From the NCBI GenBank assembly GCA_020060465.1, contig JAGVAD010000006.1, positions 18,755-82,754 of the forward strand: 64,000 nt of DNA. Reading direction: 5' to 3'. Positions within the stretch are counted from its first letter, which is position 1. Each line of letters opens with the position of its first letter. The notes beneath the pieces were generated by a model. The model saw only the letters and a list, made by a program, of their open reading frames with translations. It had not been told where the DNA came from and did not search any database. This stretch comes from Anaerolineales bacterium. GTDB taxonomy: Bacteria; Chloroflexota; Anaerolineae; Anaerolineales; UBA4823. Below are positions 1 through 8,931 of this stretch, piece after piece. The translations under genes were made by a program, and so were the position numbers.

Positions 1-738
1 GGTGCCCACATCCACCCAATATTCCTCGTAGGGGAAAGCAAACACCCGTTTGCCCTCAGCCACCAAACGCGGCAAAATGTCCTTACCAAAATCGTGGGAG
101 GAATCGGACCGGGTGTGGTCTTCCCATAAGGCGCGATCGAGGACGCGTGTATCGAAAAGATAGACTCCCATGTTTGCCAGATCAGAAGGCGGGTTTTCGG
201 GTTTTTCTACAAAGGAGGTTACTGCTAAATCATCATTGATCCCCAAGATGCCAAAACGTGAGGCTTCTTCCAGGGGGACGCGGATCGCCGCAATGGTCAA
301 ATCCGCCTGACGGCGCAGATGTTCTTCGATCAACCGTCGGTAATCCATGCGGTAAATGTGATCCCCAGAGAGGATCAGCACCAAATCCGGCAACCCGCGT
401 TTGATGAATAAAAAGTTTTGCTGCACCGCGTCCGCCGTGCCCAGATACCAATCAGAACTGCCGCGTGCTTTGTAGGGGGTGTGAATGCTGACGCCGCCGG
501 TAAAATTGCGGTCCAGATCCCAGGGCACACCCGAACCAATATGCTCCACCAATGAATGCGGACGATATTGCACCAGAATCATGACATCAAAAATGCCCGA
601 ATTGACGCAGTTTGACAAGGTAAAATCAATGATGCGGTACTTCCCGGCGAAAGGAACCGCGGGTTTGGTGCGCTTGGCTGTCAATACGCCCAGACGAGAC
701 CCCTCGCCGCCAGCTAAAATCACAGCACGAATTTTCAT
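1..738 (-). CDS. glgC: Glucose-1-phosphate adenylyltransferase (ADP-glucose pyrophosphorylase), 3' end outside window
   Basis: Makes ADP-glucose from glucose-1-phosphate and ATP, the committing step of bacterial glycogen synthesis, in the cytoplasm. Only the first 246 codons are present; the frame is open to base 1, so the C-terminal beta-helix domain lies outside. The start fits the family: MKIRAVILAGGEGSRLGVLT is the nucleotide-binding loop, followed by KRTKPAVPFAGKYRIIDF, LSGDHIYRMDY and VEKPENPP, all GlgC hallmarks. A strong Shine-Dalgarno (GGAGGAGGG) precedes the ATG. Two alpha-glucan-active enzymes nearby (GH57 and GH13) support a storage-glucan role. Regulatory residues cannot be assessed from this fragment. 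Confidence 0.95.
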   Translation of the reverse strand, partial: MKIRAVILAGGEGSRLGVLTAKRTKPAVPFAGKYRIIDFTLSNCVNSGIFDVMILVQYRPHSLVEHIGSGVPWDLDRNFTGGVSIHTPYKARGSSDWYLGTADAVQQNFLFIKRGLPDLVLILSGDHIYRMDYRRLIEEHLRRQADLTIAAIRVPLEEASRFGILGINDDLAVTSFVEKPENPPSDLANMGVYLFDTRVLDRALWEDHTRSDSSHDFGKDILPRLVAEGKRVFAFPYEEYWVDVGT

Positions 739-798
739 CTTACCCTCCTCCTTTCAAAACGATAACGCCTGAACATCGGCTAACTCTTGTTCAATCCA

Positions 799-2079
799 TC
801 AATCTGTTGAACCAACCTCAATATCCAATAGCGGACTGGTTTGAGTCGCAACCTCTTCTGCAAGGGGATATTGTTCACGCCCCATCTTTAACAGCGAACC
901 TATATACTGCACATGATCGCGGAAGTGAGCGGGCAGATTCAGCAAACCATACCCCAGCCGCCAGTAACTGCGTTTTCTGGCGACAAACTCTGGCGGCAAA
1001 CCCGCCAACAACGCCACTGTCTCCGCCTGGTTGCGACGCAACTCGTCGCGCAAGGCTTTCAAGGTCGAGAACGTCTTAACGGTAGCCGATAATCGCGATA
1101 TATGGGGGGTGGGAAACCATAACTCAGCCTCGTGTCCATCCAGAAAGCGGGCGATCCAGGCATGGGCATCGCGTTCGGCAGCAATGAGGTGCGCCAAAGT
1201 CTCTTTCACCGTCCATTCGCCGGGGGTACTCCTGAAATCGGCGCCTTCTTCTGATGTTCCTTCCAGCGCATTATTCAGTTCTTCTTCCAGCCTGTGGTAA
1301 ATCTCGCGCATCTGGTCAGCCAGCTCGGCTGCCGTTTCAGGGATTTCAGGCAAAGGCCGCGAAGATAAGACCAGCTTTACACTTTGTCGTTCGTCGCCGC
1401 GGTAAAACCAAACTTTTACCTTGTCGCCCGCTTCATGCTGTTGCAAAACGGCTTGCAGGTCATTCAGCCCGGCGACTTTACGACCAGCAACTTTCACGAT
1501 AATATCATCTTTTTGCAAACCAGCCAACTGCGCTCCCTGACCTTCCAAGACGCCGTGCAAGCGCAGCCCCGCCTGTACCGGCAAACCCAACAACGAGGCC
1601 TGCTCTGGCGTGAGTTCGTCCAACCCGCTCACCCCCAACACCGGTCGGCGCAACAGACGCAGGTCGCGGCCAGTTTCTAACACCGATTTCAGGTTTTCCA
1701 GCGCCTGGCGCCAGCCTTTGCGAATAGCCTTACGCGCCTGGAACCACACTTTTCCACCGCCAATGCCCTGATGCAACAGGCTCAGACGGGCACCCTGCTC
1801 ATCGGGCTTGATGATAATCTTCACCTGCGTGGCGCCTGGCTCGCCGCGGCCATGCCAGGAAAAGACCAGTCGTTCGTCTGACCGCACTTCGATGAACTCG
1901 CCGTTGGCGTAATAACCGCTCGACCACCACAGATAAAGTCGTCCGCCTTCATAAGCGTCAACCTGCGCCACATCGCAAAGCCACTCTGTCAATGCCGAAG
2001 CGCTGATAAAGGCGCTGTACACTTCAGCGACTGAGGCGGCAATGGCGATCTTGAATTTCAGGTCGTTATGATCCGTCAT
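799..2079 (-). CDS. AHSA1/SRPBCC - PDZ - DinB-like triple-domain fusion protein
   Basis: 426 residues, three recognisable modules. Residues ~1-150 resemble the SRPBCC/AHSA1 (START-like) ligand-binding fold (WLCDVAQVDAYEGGRLYLWW, LVFSWHGRG). Residues ~165-240 form a PDZ domain (LHGVLEGQGAQLAGLQKDD, then an IIVKVAGRKV core). Residues ~255-400 match DinB/YfiT-like four-helix metal proteins: a His in ETLAHLIAAERDAH and an HxxxH in AHFRDHVQYI could form the metal triad. No signal peptide, so probably cytoplasmic. The start has a good ribosome site (AGGAAGGAGCC). I know AHSA1-PDZ and DinB separately; the triple fusion is unusual and its substrate is unknown. It shares a divergent intergenic region with the GH57 gene. 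Confidence 0.8.
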   Translation of the reverse strand: MTDHNDLKFKIAIAASVAEVYSAFISASALTEWLCDVAQVDAYEGGRLYLWWSSGYYANGEFIEVRSDERLVFSWHGRGEPGATQVKIIIKPDEQGARLSLLHQGIGGGKVWFQARKAIRKGWRQALENLKSVLETGRDLRLLRRPVLGVSGLDELTPEQASLLGLPVQAGLRLHGVLEGQGAQLAGLQKDDIIVKVAGRKVAGLNDLQAVLQQHEAGDKVKVWFYRGDERQSVKLVLSSRPLPEIPETAAELADQMREIYHRLEEELNNALEGTSEEGADFRSTPGEWTVKETLAHLIAAERDAHAWIARFLDGHEAELWFPTPHISRLSATVKTFSTLKALRDELRRNQAETVALLAGLPPEFVARKRSYWRLGYGLLNLPAHFRDHVQYIGSLLKMGREQYPLAEEVATQTSPLLDIEVGSTD

Positions 2080-2244
2080 TTTTTGGCTCCTTCCTATCTA
2101 ATTCAAAAGGGTCAGCATACTGAGGCTGCTGAAAACATACCATAAACGCCGCGTTGGAATAGCTGGGCTGCTCCGATTCTATCAAACAAAAGCCCTCTAT
2201 TGGAAACATTCGCCAGGACATAAACACGAATCAGCAAATTGCAC

Positions 2245-2266
2245 GATAGATAAACGATTATCTATC
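2245..2266. promoter_or_regulatory. Perfect 9-bp dyad (operator-like) upstream of the GH57 gene
   Basis: GATAGATAA-acga-TTATCTATC is a perfect inverted repeat in the divergent 235-bp spacer between the AHSA1 fusion and the GH57 gene. It ends about 15 bp upstream of the predicted -35 of the GH57 promoter, where activators or repressors often bind. It is AT-rich and lacks a T-run, so a terminator is unlikely. The cognate regulator is not identifiable. Confidence 0.45.
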
Positions 2267-2280
2267 CTTGCAGTTCGGTC

Positions 2281-2309
2281 TTGGCAAAGCAACCTAAAGC
2301 GGATAAAAT
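2281..2309 (+). promoter_or_regulatory. Sigma-A-type promoter for the GH57 gene
   Basis: TTGGCA, 17 bp, TAAAAT. The predicted transcription start is near 2316, giving an 11-nt leader to the ATG at 2327, or almost none to a GTG at 2315. No Shine-Dalgarno lies between. Confidence 0.55.
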
Positions 2310-2326
2310 TATTTGTGCAATCATCT

Positions 2327-3739
2327 ATGTGCGCAACACACCACACGACAGCCTTCAGTATTCACGCACATTTCTATCAACCGCCGCGCGAAGATCCATT
2401 CACCGGTGAAATTCCGGTTGAGAGCAGCGCGGCGCCCTATCTAAACTGGAACGAGCGCATTCACGCCGAATGCTACCGACCGAATGCGCAATTGCGCAAC
2501 TTTGAGCGCATCAGCTTTAATATTGGACCAACGCTGATCTCCTGGCTTCAATCCCGTCATCCGGTCACCTATCAACAAATCCTGGAACAAGACCGCGCCA
2601 ATCTAAAGCATTACGGCGTGGGCAACGCCCTGGCTCAAGCCTATCACCATACCATCCTGCCATTAGGTACAAATCCTGACAAAGCCACACAGGTCTATTG
2701 GGGGATCGCAGATTTCGAACATCGTTTCAGGCGCAAACCACAGGGCATCTGGCTACCCGAAACCGCCGCAGACAATGAAACCCTGGATATTCTAGCCCGC
2801 ATGGGGATAGAGTTTACAATTCTTGCGCCCTGGCAGGCTGAAGGCGGCGACATTGACCCTGGCGAACCGTATATCGTTCACCTGGCGCATGGGCGGAAGA
2901 TCACGGTCTTTTTCTATCAGCGCGAATTAAGCGGACGGGTGAGCTTCGATCCACACGCCACAATCAACGCCGATCGTTTTGCCCAGGAGATCCTGCACCC
3001 CGTTTTTGATATACAAAAAGCACGCAGCGGCGAGGCGCAATTGTTGCTCATCGCTTCCGATGGGGAACTTTATGGTCATCACCAATCGCTGCGTGATCGT
3101 TTCCTGGCGCATTTGGTCAACGGAGCGTCCAGCTCGCTCGGCTTGCAAGCTACCTATCCAGCGTTGTGGCTGAAAGAACACCCACCGCGCCGCGTGGCGC
3201 GCATCCAGGATAACACCTCGTGGAGCTGTCATCACGGCGTTGGACGCTGGACAGGCGAGTGTGCTTGCACCCCTGGGGATCCAAAATGGAAACAACGCCT
3301 GCGGCAGGCGTTCGATCTTCTGGCCAGCCAGATTGACCAGCTCTACCTGGATGAAATTTGTACGCTTGTGCGCGACCCCTGGCGGCTGCGCGCTCGTTAT
3401 ATCCACGTCCGCCTGGGAGAGATGACTTTGACAGCGCTTCTCGGCGAGGAAACCGACAAAACACTGACCAGCCAGCAATTGCGCCGCGTCGATCTGCTGT
3501 TGCAGGCGCAATTTGAACGCCAACGGATGTTCACCTCCTGCGGCTGGTTTTTCGAAGACTTCGACCGCATCGAACCGAAGAACAATGTGGCTTATGCCGC
3601 CCATGCCGCAGCGCTGACACAACAGGCCACGGGGGTTGATTTGGCCGCAGAAATGCTCATGGCGCTGCGCCAGATTTCCAGCGCCCGCACCGGTCTAAGC
3701 GCCGCACAGGTGTTCGAGGCTGCTTTCGCACGTTCGTAA
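2327..3739 (+). CDS. Glycoside hydrolase family 57 protein (DUF3536-type)
   Basis: Predicted retaining alpha-glucan-active enzyme of family GH57 (amylase, branching enzyme or glucanotransferase type). Visible motifs: motif 1 as HAHFYQPPRED near the N-terminus; GIWLPETA near residue 140, whose Glu fits the nucleophile; IASDGELYGHH near residue 243, whose Asp fits the acid/base. About 470 residues with no signal peptide, consistent with a cytoplasmic enzyme acting on glycogen or maltodextrin. An in-frame GTG at 2315 would add four residues; I prefer the ATG at 2327. It converges on the GH13 gene with a 20-bp gap. The exact reaction cannot be told from sequence alone. Confidence 0.85.
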   Translation: MCATHHTTAFSIHAHFYQPPREDPFTGEIPVESSAAPYLNWNERIHAECYRPNAQLRNFERISFNIGPTLISWLQSRHPVTYQQILEQDRANLKHYGVGNALAQAYHHTILPLGTNPDKATQVYWGIADFEHRFRRKPQGIWLPETAADNETLDILARMGIEFTILAPWQAEGGDIDPGEPYIVHLAHGRKITVFFYQRELSGRVSFDPHATINADRFAQEILHPVFDIQKARSGEAQLLLIASDGELYGHHQSLRDRFLAHLVNGASSSLGLQATYPALWLKEHPPRRVARIQDNTSWSCHHGVGRWTGECACTPGDPKWKQRLRQAFDLLASQIDQLYLDEICTLVRDPWRLRARYIHVRLGEMTLTALLGEETDKTLTSQQLRRVDLLLQAQFERQRMFTSCGWFFEDFDRIEPKNNVAYAAHAAALTQQATGVDLAAEMLMALRQISSARTGLSAAQVFEAAFARS

Positions 3740-3759
3740 GTCAACCGTCAGCTTCACGC

Positions 3760-6700
3760 CTATAGAGCCAACAATTTTTCCATCTGGTAGCCCGATTGTT
3801 GTTCCGCTTCCAGCAGCGACAGCACAACGTTGTAGCCCAAGCGCAAAGCATTCTCAAGTCGCTTGCCTTCCAATCCCTCCGAGAGCAAGCGCACTGCCAG
3901 CCAGATAAAGCTCCACCAGGCTAACTCCTCAAACGCTTCCTTGTTGAACCATTCGGCCCCTTCGAAAGAATGCACCAACAGGCAGCGGCGAGCGTCGTCG
4001 TCTTTCGACCAGGTTTGCAGTAACCGGCGCGCCAGGAGAGCGGCGTCAGCCTGCGCATCAAACCAATCCTGTTGACCAACCAGAAACCGGACGATCGCCA
4101 TCGCCCGGCTGACAGCAGCTTTGTCCACCCCCATCTCGCCCAGCGCGGCGGCGATTTGCTTGGCGAATAGCCATTCGTCCAGCCAACTGCGGCTGCGCTC
4201 GACGGCGCCTTCCTGCCCCGCCAGCCGCCCCAGCGAGCTTACCAGCAGGCTGCTGAGTAAAACGCCCCAAATTGGCGGAGCGCCGCTGCGCAATGAGCTG
4301 GTTACCTGAGGGCCATCCAACAAATATTTCACCGCTTGTTGCACCTCTTTGGGTCGGCCAGCGCGTTCGGCGCTTAGTGAGGCGATGCTCAACACAGCAT
4401 CTACTGAGCGGCGGATTTGCTGCGCGATAGATTCCACCACCTCCTGTGGAATACGCTGAGGGGACTCTGCACCTGATGCACTGACAGTCAGCGCCTCCGC
4501 AGCAACCTCTCCCAGCGGTTTAATCTCAGCCGCCTCGACTCCTGCTGCCTGGTTGATTTCATTCCGTAAGGCTTCCAGTAATGCCCTGGATTTGCGCTCT
4601 ACTTCATCCAACGCCATGCGATAGTTAGCTGGATCATAGGCTTCTGCATCCACCCGATTTTGGATTAGCCAGCCCAACATCCCCGGGTTAATCAATTCGC
4701 GGAAGGGATAAAGCACGGGCTGCAAAACCATCTCCCGCAGAGCTTCCTCTATGCTGGGCACCCCGCGCCCTTGCAACTCCCACGCCAACCGGCCATATAG
4801 ACCTTGTGGGCTATCCTCCACCTGACGAAAATCCAAATAAACGCGGCAATGATATGCTCCGAGTTCGACATACAAACCCTTCTGGCACAGCTCCTGGTTG
4901 CTGCGGATGTATTCCAGCCCGGCGACATGGTCGCGAAAGATGGTGAACACGCCAGACTCATCGCGCAGCCCCAGCCCTTGAGCCAGCGTGCGTTGCACCA
5001 GAGACTTCTCGTCCCCCTGGCCGGTTTTCACAGCATAAGCTGCAGAAGTGTGGATCCAACCGCGCGCTTCAGCATAACGATTGTGGTACACCACCAACGC
5101 TGCCTCGTTGCCGAAGTGATTGGAATAAGCGAAGACGTCCTCGTTGACGTATCCCTCTGGCGTGTACACATCATAGAGCAGAAACTCGCGCACATCGGCA
5201 AAAAGGTGTCTGCGCCGCAACAGAGGGAATATGATCTGCTCATGTCGCCGCACCAGATCTTCATCGGGTTGCTCGTGCCATTTGGGATAGCGGAACTCCA
5301 TCCCATACTTTTCTACAAAGCCTTCCACCTGCCCATGTCCAAACATCGGCAGGCCAGGCAACGTTGCCAGCAAGGTGCATACGCCGAAATATTTATCTCC
5401 CTTGCCAAACTGATCCACTGCCGTGCGTTCATCCGGGTTGTTCATGAAGTTGACAAAACGCTTTAGGATTTCGGGGTCGAATTCCAGAGTATTTTTCATC
5501 ACCAGGCGGTACTCCTGGTTCTTTTCATCGCGCAGCATATTCATAAAGGCGCTGTTATACACGCGGTGCATGCCCAGGGTTCGCACAAAGTAACCTTCCA
5601 TCAGCCAGAAGGCTTCAGCCAGCAGCAGGGTATCCGGTGCTTCCTGCGCCACTCGATCCACCACCATGCGCCAGAACTCCTCCGGGAAAGCCTGATCGAA
5701 TTGCTCCTTGGTCATTCCCATGCCGGCGCGGCTGGGGATGTCGCCGCCGCTGCCGGGTTCGGGGAACCACAAGCGCTGAAAGTGCCGCTTCGCCAGCGTC
5801 ATAGCGGCGTCGAAACGAATAATAGGGAATTTGCGCGCCACATGCAGAATAGTTTGGATCACCGCTTCGCGCACTTCAGGCAACAAGTAGTTGAGCTGCG
5901 CGGTGTCATTCCAGGGCATTGAAGTGCCATCATTGCCGTGATAAATATAGCGCTCTTCCCCGCTCCAAAAATCCACCCGCTTGAACACAACCGCCGCATC
6001 AGTGTTATCGTAATAATGATCTTCCAGGAAAATACCCACCCGATCGTTCCAGGAGAGATTGGGGCCATTGAAGCTATAAGTAGGGAAGGGGCTGTAGGGA
6101 AGCTGGATGAACCAATCTGGATGTTCCATCACCCAGCGCGAGTCAATGCCCATGTGATTGGGCACCATGTCAGACGCCAAACGGATGCCATGTCGCCAGG
6201 CGCGCTCGCGCAACACCTGATACGCCGCCTCGCCGCCCAGATCGGCAGCAATATCGTAGCTGAACAAGGAATAAGCGGATGCCACAGCTTCCGGGTTGCC
6301 GCGCAGTTGTTTGATCTTCTGAGAGGCCGGGCTGCGCTCCCACAGCCCAATAAGCCACAATCCAGTAAAACCCCAACGCGCCAGCAGCGCCAATTCTTCT
6401 TCTGGCACCTGATCCAGGCGCTGAATGGGACGATGATATTTGCGCGAGAGCTGATCCAGCCAGACATAGGTGTTTTTCGCCAGCAGCACCAGGTTAGGCA
6501 TCCAGTCCAGATCCGTGCTGAACCGTTCCGGCTCATAAAGATATTCTTCACCCCCATATTCATAGACCAGTGCAGGACCAGGTCCGCCGGGAGCGAAGAT
6601 CGGCCTGGTTTCCTCTTTAATCAAATCCAGACCGCTCAGCAAACGCACCAGGATGAAAGAAAGCATACCGCCCCAACGTGACCGGATAAACTCCAACTGG

Positions 6701-7401
6701 GCAGCCAATGAAACCGGATGGTAAAGCGCTGGGGCGCGCAGCATATCCATCAAATTCTGGTTATCTGGGCCGAAGGGCGGCTGAGTATCAAAGAATTGAC
6801 GCAACGCAGGAAAAATGCGCCGGTAAATCGTTTGACGTTCCAGATCTGCATCGTCAAATAATTCCAGATAAGGTTGGAAGGCCGGGTTTTCATTTGCCAG
6901 CCAAAGCATAAGCATTTCTTCCAAAGCAATCTGGCGGTTGGAAACCAGGGCGCCGTCTGGGCGCACAGATGACGCCTGCAAGTAAGCCTGGGGAGCAAGC
7001 TGGCCGCGATAAACTGGCATTGGCGGAAATTCATTGATAAATTGCAACAAAGCCTCATCCAGTTCCGCCCTGCTGAATTGCTCCTCTAACCAGGAAACAG
7101 CCTGCTCCAGGGCGCGCGGGTTGCGCTGGCGGCGATATTCCTCGACCACCTGATGCAAGATCTCGTCTATCAAGCCCATGGCGTTGATTTCCCCAGCGCG
7201 AACCACTTGTTCAGGGTGTTTCGCCAGATCGCGCCTGGCGTTCATCTTTTGGGCGAACAGGCGCGCGGCTTGCAGATCGGCAAAGACGACGTTGCCGCTG
7301 CTGGTGTAGAGCGTTTCATCGAACTGGTAGGTCTCGCGCGCCCGGCGCGCAATATGAAATTCCATGATAACAGGTGGACGATCCGTATGATTATGTTTCA
7401 T
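3760..7401 (-). CDS. Large GH13 alpha-amylase-family protein with uncharacterised N- and C-terminal regions
   Basis: 1213 residues. The four GH13 regions are present: DMVPNHMG (~412), IIRFDAAMTL with Arg and the nucleophile Asp (~530), LLLAEAFWLMEG with the acid/base Glu (~594) and FMNNPDERTA (~655), so the catalytic barrel is probably active. Some 350 residues precede region I and about 450 follow region IV (helical, Ala/Leu-rich); I recognise no domain in these. No signal peptide: cytoplasmic alpha-glucan metabolism is likely, in line with glgC and GH57 nearby. The ATG at 7401 is chosen over 7476 because GGAGTGAAG directly precedes it and the 25 upstream residues look non-coding. Confidence 0.85.
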   Translation of the reverse strand: MKHNHTDRPPVIMEFHIARRARETYQFDETLYTSSGNVVFADLQAARLFAQKMNARRDLAKHPEQVVRAGEINAMGLIDEILHQVVEEYRRQRNPRALEQAVSWLEEQFSRAELDEALLQFINEFPPMPVYRGQLAPQAYLQASSVRPDGALVSNRQIALEEMLMLWLANENPAFQPYLELFDDADLERQTIYRRIFPALRQFFDTQPPFGPDNQNLMDMLRAPALYHPVSLAAQLEFIRSRWGGMLSFILVRLLSGLDLIKEETRPIFAPGGPGPALVYEYGGEEYLYEPERFSTDLDWMPNLVLLAKNTYVWLDQLSRKYHRPIQRLDQVPEEELALLARWGFTGLWLIGLWERSPASQKIKQLRGNPEAVASAYSLFSYDIAADLGGEAAYQVLRERAWRHGIRLASDMVPNHMGIDSRWVMEHPDWFIQLPYSPFPTYSFNGPNLSWNDRVGIFLEDHYYDNTDAAVVFKRVDFWSGEERYIYHGNDGTSMPWNDTAQLNYLLPEVREAVIQTILHVARKFPIIRFDAAMTLAKRHFQRLWFPEPGSGGDIPSRAGMGMTKEQFDQAFPEEFWRMVVDRVAQEAPDTLLLAEAFWLMEGYFVRTLGMHRVYNSAFMNMLRDEKNQEYRLVMKNTLEFDPEILKRFVNFMNNPDERTAVDQFGKGDKYFGVCTLLATLPGLPMFGHGQVEGFVEKYGMEFRYPKWHEQPDEDLVRRHEQIIFPLLRRRHLFADVREFLLYDVYTPEGYVNEDVFAYSNHFGNEAALVVYHNRYAEARGWIHTSAAYAVKTGQGDEKSLVQRTLAQGLGLRDESGVFTIFRDHVAGLEYIRSNQELCQKGLYVELGAYHCRVYLDFRQVEDSPQGLYGRLAWELQGRGVPSIEEALREMVLQPVLYPFRELINPGMLGWLIQNRVDAEAYDPANYRMALDEVERKSRALLEALRNEINQAAGVEAAEIKPLGEVAAEALTVSASGAESPQRIPQEVVESIAQQIRRSVDAVLSIASLSAERAGRPKEVQQAVKYLLDGPQVTSSLRSGAPPIWGVLLSSLLVSSLGRLAGQEGAVERSRSWLDEWLFAKQIAAALGEMGVDKAAVSRAMAIVRFLVGQQDWFDAQADAALLARRLLQTWSKDDDARRCLLVHSFEGAEWFNKEAFEELAWWSFIWLAVRLLSEGLEGKRLENALRLGYNVVLSLLEAEQQSGYQMEKLLAL

Positions 7402-7456
7402 CTTCACTCCATGATCCAGTCGCCTCAACTGGCGAGCGCCGCCAGACCAGGCGTAT

Positions 7457-8758
7457 TTAAATCGTGCGCCGCGCAATCAACAAAGTGATGTCGTCGAAGA
7501 GAGGCGCGTCGCCGATAAATACTTGAATGGCGTTCTCTAAGGCAGCACTGATCTCCGCTGCAGAACGGTCGCGGTTTTCCAGCGCCACGCGCTCCAAACG
7601 ATCCATATCAAAGCTTTGGCCGTTGGCGTTCAAAGCATCGGTTACGCCATCCGTGTAAAGCACCAGAAAGTCGCCTGGGTTCAGATCTAAGGTGCGCTCC
7701 TCGTAGCTGGCTTCGGCGTCAACGCCCAGAGCCATACCCGTGCGCGCCAGGCGAGACAAAGCTCCCTGTCCGGCTCGTTTCCCCATGCGGAAAAACAGCG
7801 GCGGGTTATGACCACCGTTGACATAGGTCAATTGGTTCCTGGTTGCATCCAGGCAGGCATAGAACAAGGTCACAAACATTCCGCTCTGTGCGTCGGCGCA
7901 GATCAGGCGATTGGCGCGCTGGATCCTCTCTCGCGGCGAAAGCATCGCGTCCAGGCTGGCGCGCACAATGCTGCGCGTCAACGCCATGAACAAAGCCGCC
8001 GGCATGCCTTTATCCGAGACATCCGCCACCACCATCCCAAGTTGACCATTTGGTTCCAGGATGAAATCAAAATAATCGCCTGCCACCTGGCGCGCCGGCA
8101 TCCAGTGGGCGACGAACTCCCAGCCGGGCAATTGCGGGGTTTCTGTCGGCAGCAGGCTGGCCTGCACCTGACGAGCCATCTGCAGCTCATGTTCCAGGCG
8201 GGTTTTTTCCACCGCGATTTTATACAAACGAGCATTCTCTATTGCCGTCGCCGCGCTGTTGGCAACTGCATTGAGCAAGTCCAGATCTGCCTGAGCGAAG
8301 ATCCCCGCCTGGACGCGGTGATCCACAAAAATTGCACCCAGCGAACGCTCCTTGAGACGCAGCGGAACGCACAGGATCGAGCGCAAACCCAACAGACGCA
8401 CGCTTTGACTCATATTGAAACGCGGATCAAGTTGAGCATCGCTGGCGATGACCGCTTGCCCGCTACGCGCCACCTTTTCTACAACGCTCAACGAAATCTG
8501 GAATTGTGGATCATGGATGATATGCTGATCCATACCCCGCGCCACAGAAAAAGTTAAATGGCCGTTTTCGTCGTACAGCATCATAAATCCCCGCTCTGCG
8601 CGGGTGATTACAATCACTTCATCCATCACCCGGTTGAGGACTTCATCCAGGTCTATGGACGAGTTAAACGTCTGCGACAAGGCATATAACAGCGCCAGTC
8701 GCTCGCTGGTTTCACGGCTTTCGGAGGCGGGCAAGCCCGAGGACGGCGTGTCGCTCAT
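7457..8758 (-). CDS. GAF-domain PP2C/SpoIIE-type serine phosphatase (RsbU-like)
   Basis: Residues ~40-185 form a GAF sensor domain (ITRAERGFMMLYDENG, then GLRSILCVPLRLKERSLGA and IFVDHR). A short helical linker (EHELQMARQVQASLLPTETP) leads into the PPM/SpoIIE phosphatase: PARQVAGDYFDF, GMVVADVSDKGMPAALFMA, YVNGGHNPPL and LVLYTDGVTDALN carry the metal-binding aspartates. Such proteins dephosphorylate anti-sigma-factor antagonists in partner-switching pathways; no kinase or antagonist gene is in this window. It lies 56 bp upstream of the GH13 gene on the same strand, and GAAGGTAAAAG precedes the ATG. Confidence 0.9.
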   Translation of the reverse strand: MSDTPSSGLPASESRETSERLALLYALSQTFNSSIDLDEVLNRVMDEVIVITRAERGFMMLYDENGHLTFSVARGMDQHIIHDPQFQISLSVVEKVARSGQAVIASDAQLDPRFNMSQSVRLLGLRSILCVPLRLKERSLGAIFVDHRVQAGIFAQADLDLLNAVANSAATAIENARLYKIAVEKTRLEHELQMARQVQASLLPTETPQLPGWEFVAHWMPARQVAGDYFDFILEPNGQLGMVVADVSDKGMPAALFMALTRSIVRASLDAMLSPRERIQRANRLICADAQSGMFVTLFYACLDATRNQLTYVNGGHNPPLFFRMGKRAGQGALSRLARTGMALGVDAEASYEERTLDLNPGDFLVLYTDGVTDALNANGQSFDMDRLERVALENRDRSAAEISAALENAIQVFIGDAPLFDDITLLIARRTI

Positions 8759-8895
8759 CTTTTACCTTCAATCAATAAAAACCGAGGTCAATATAGAACA
8801 CCAGCCTGCGCTATTCATTTTCAAGATCACACGCCAACACCGGTATCAAAGATTATCTCATAGACCCCGATAACGGTAAAGCAGTATTCCCGAAG

Positions 8896-8901
8896 TATAA
8901 T
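8896..8901 (+). promoter_or_regulatory. -10 element (TATAAT) upstream of the sulfurtransferase gene
   Basis: Consensus TATAAT 30 bp before the ATG. No convincing -35 is seen. The transcript would carry a short leader with GGAGAAAAG. Confidence 0.4.
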
Positions 8902-8931
8902 CGTGAAAACAATAAACACGGAGAAAAGATC

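Noticed and set aside
2927..3622. 231-codon minus-strand frame inside the GH57 gene
   Set aside because: Runs antisense through conserved GH57 motifs, has no ribosome site and no protein-family pattern.
4804..6681. Several 118-247-codon plus-strand frames opposite the GH13 gene
   Set aside because: Antisense shadows of a gene with intact catalytic motifs; composition mirrors the codon bias of the other strand.
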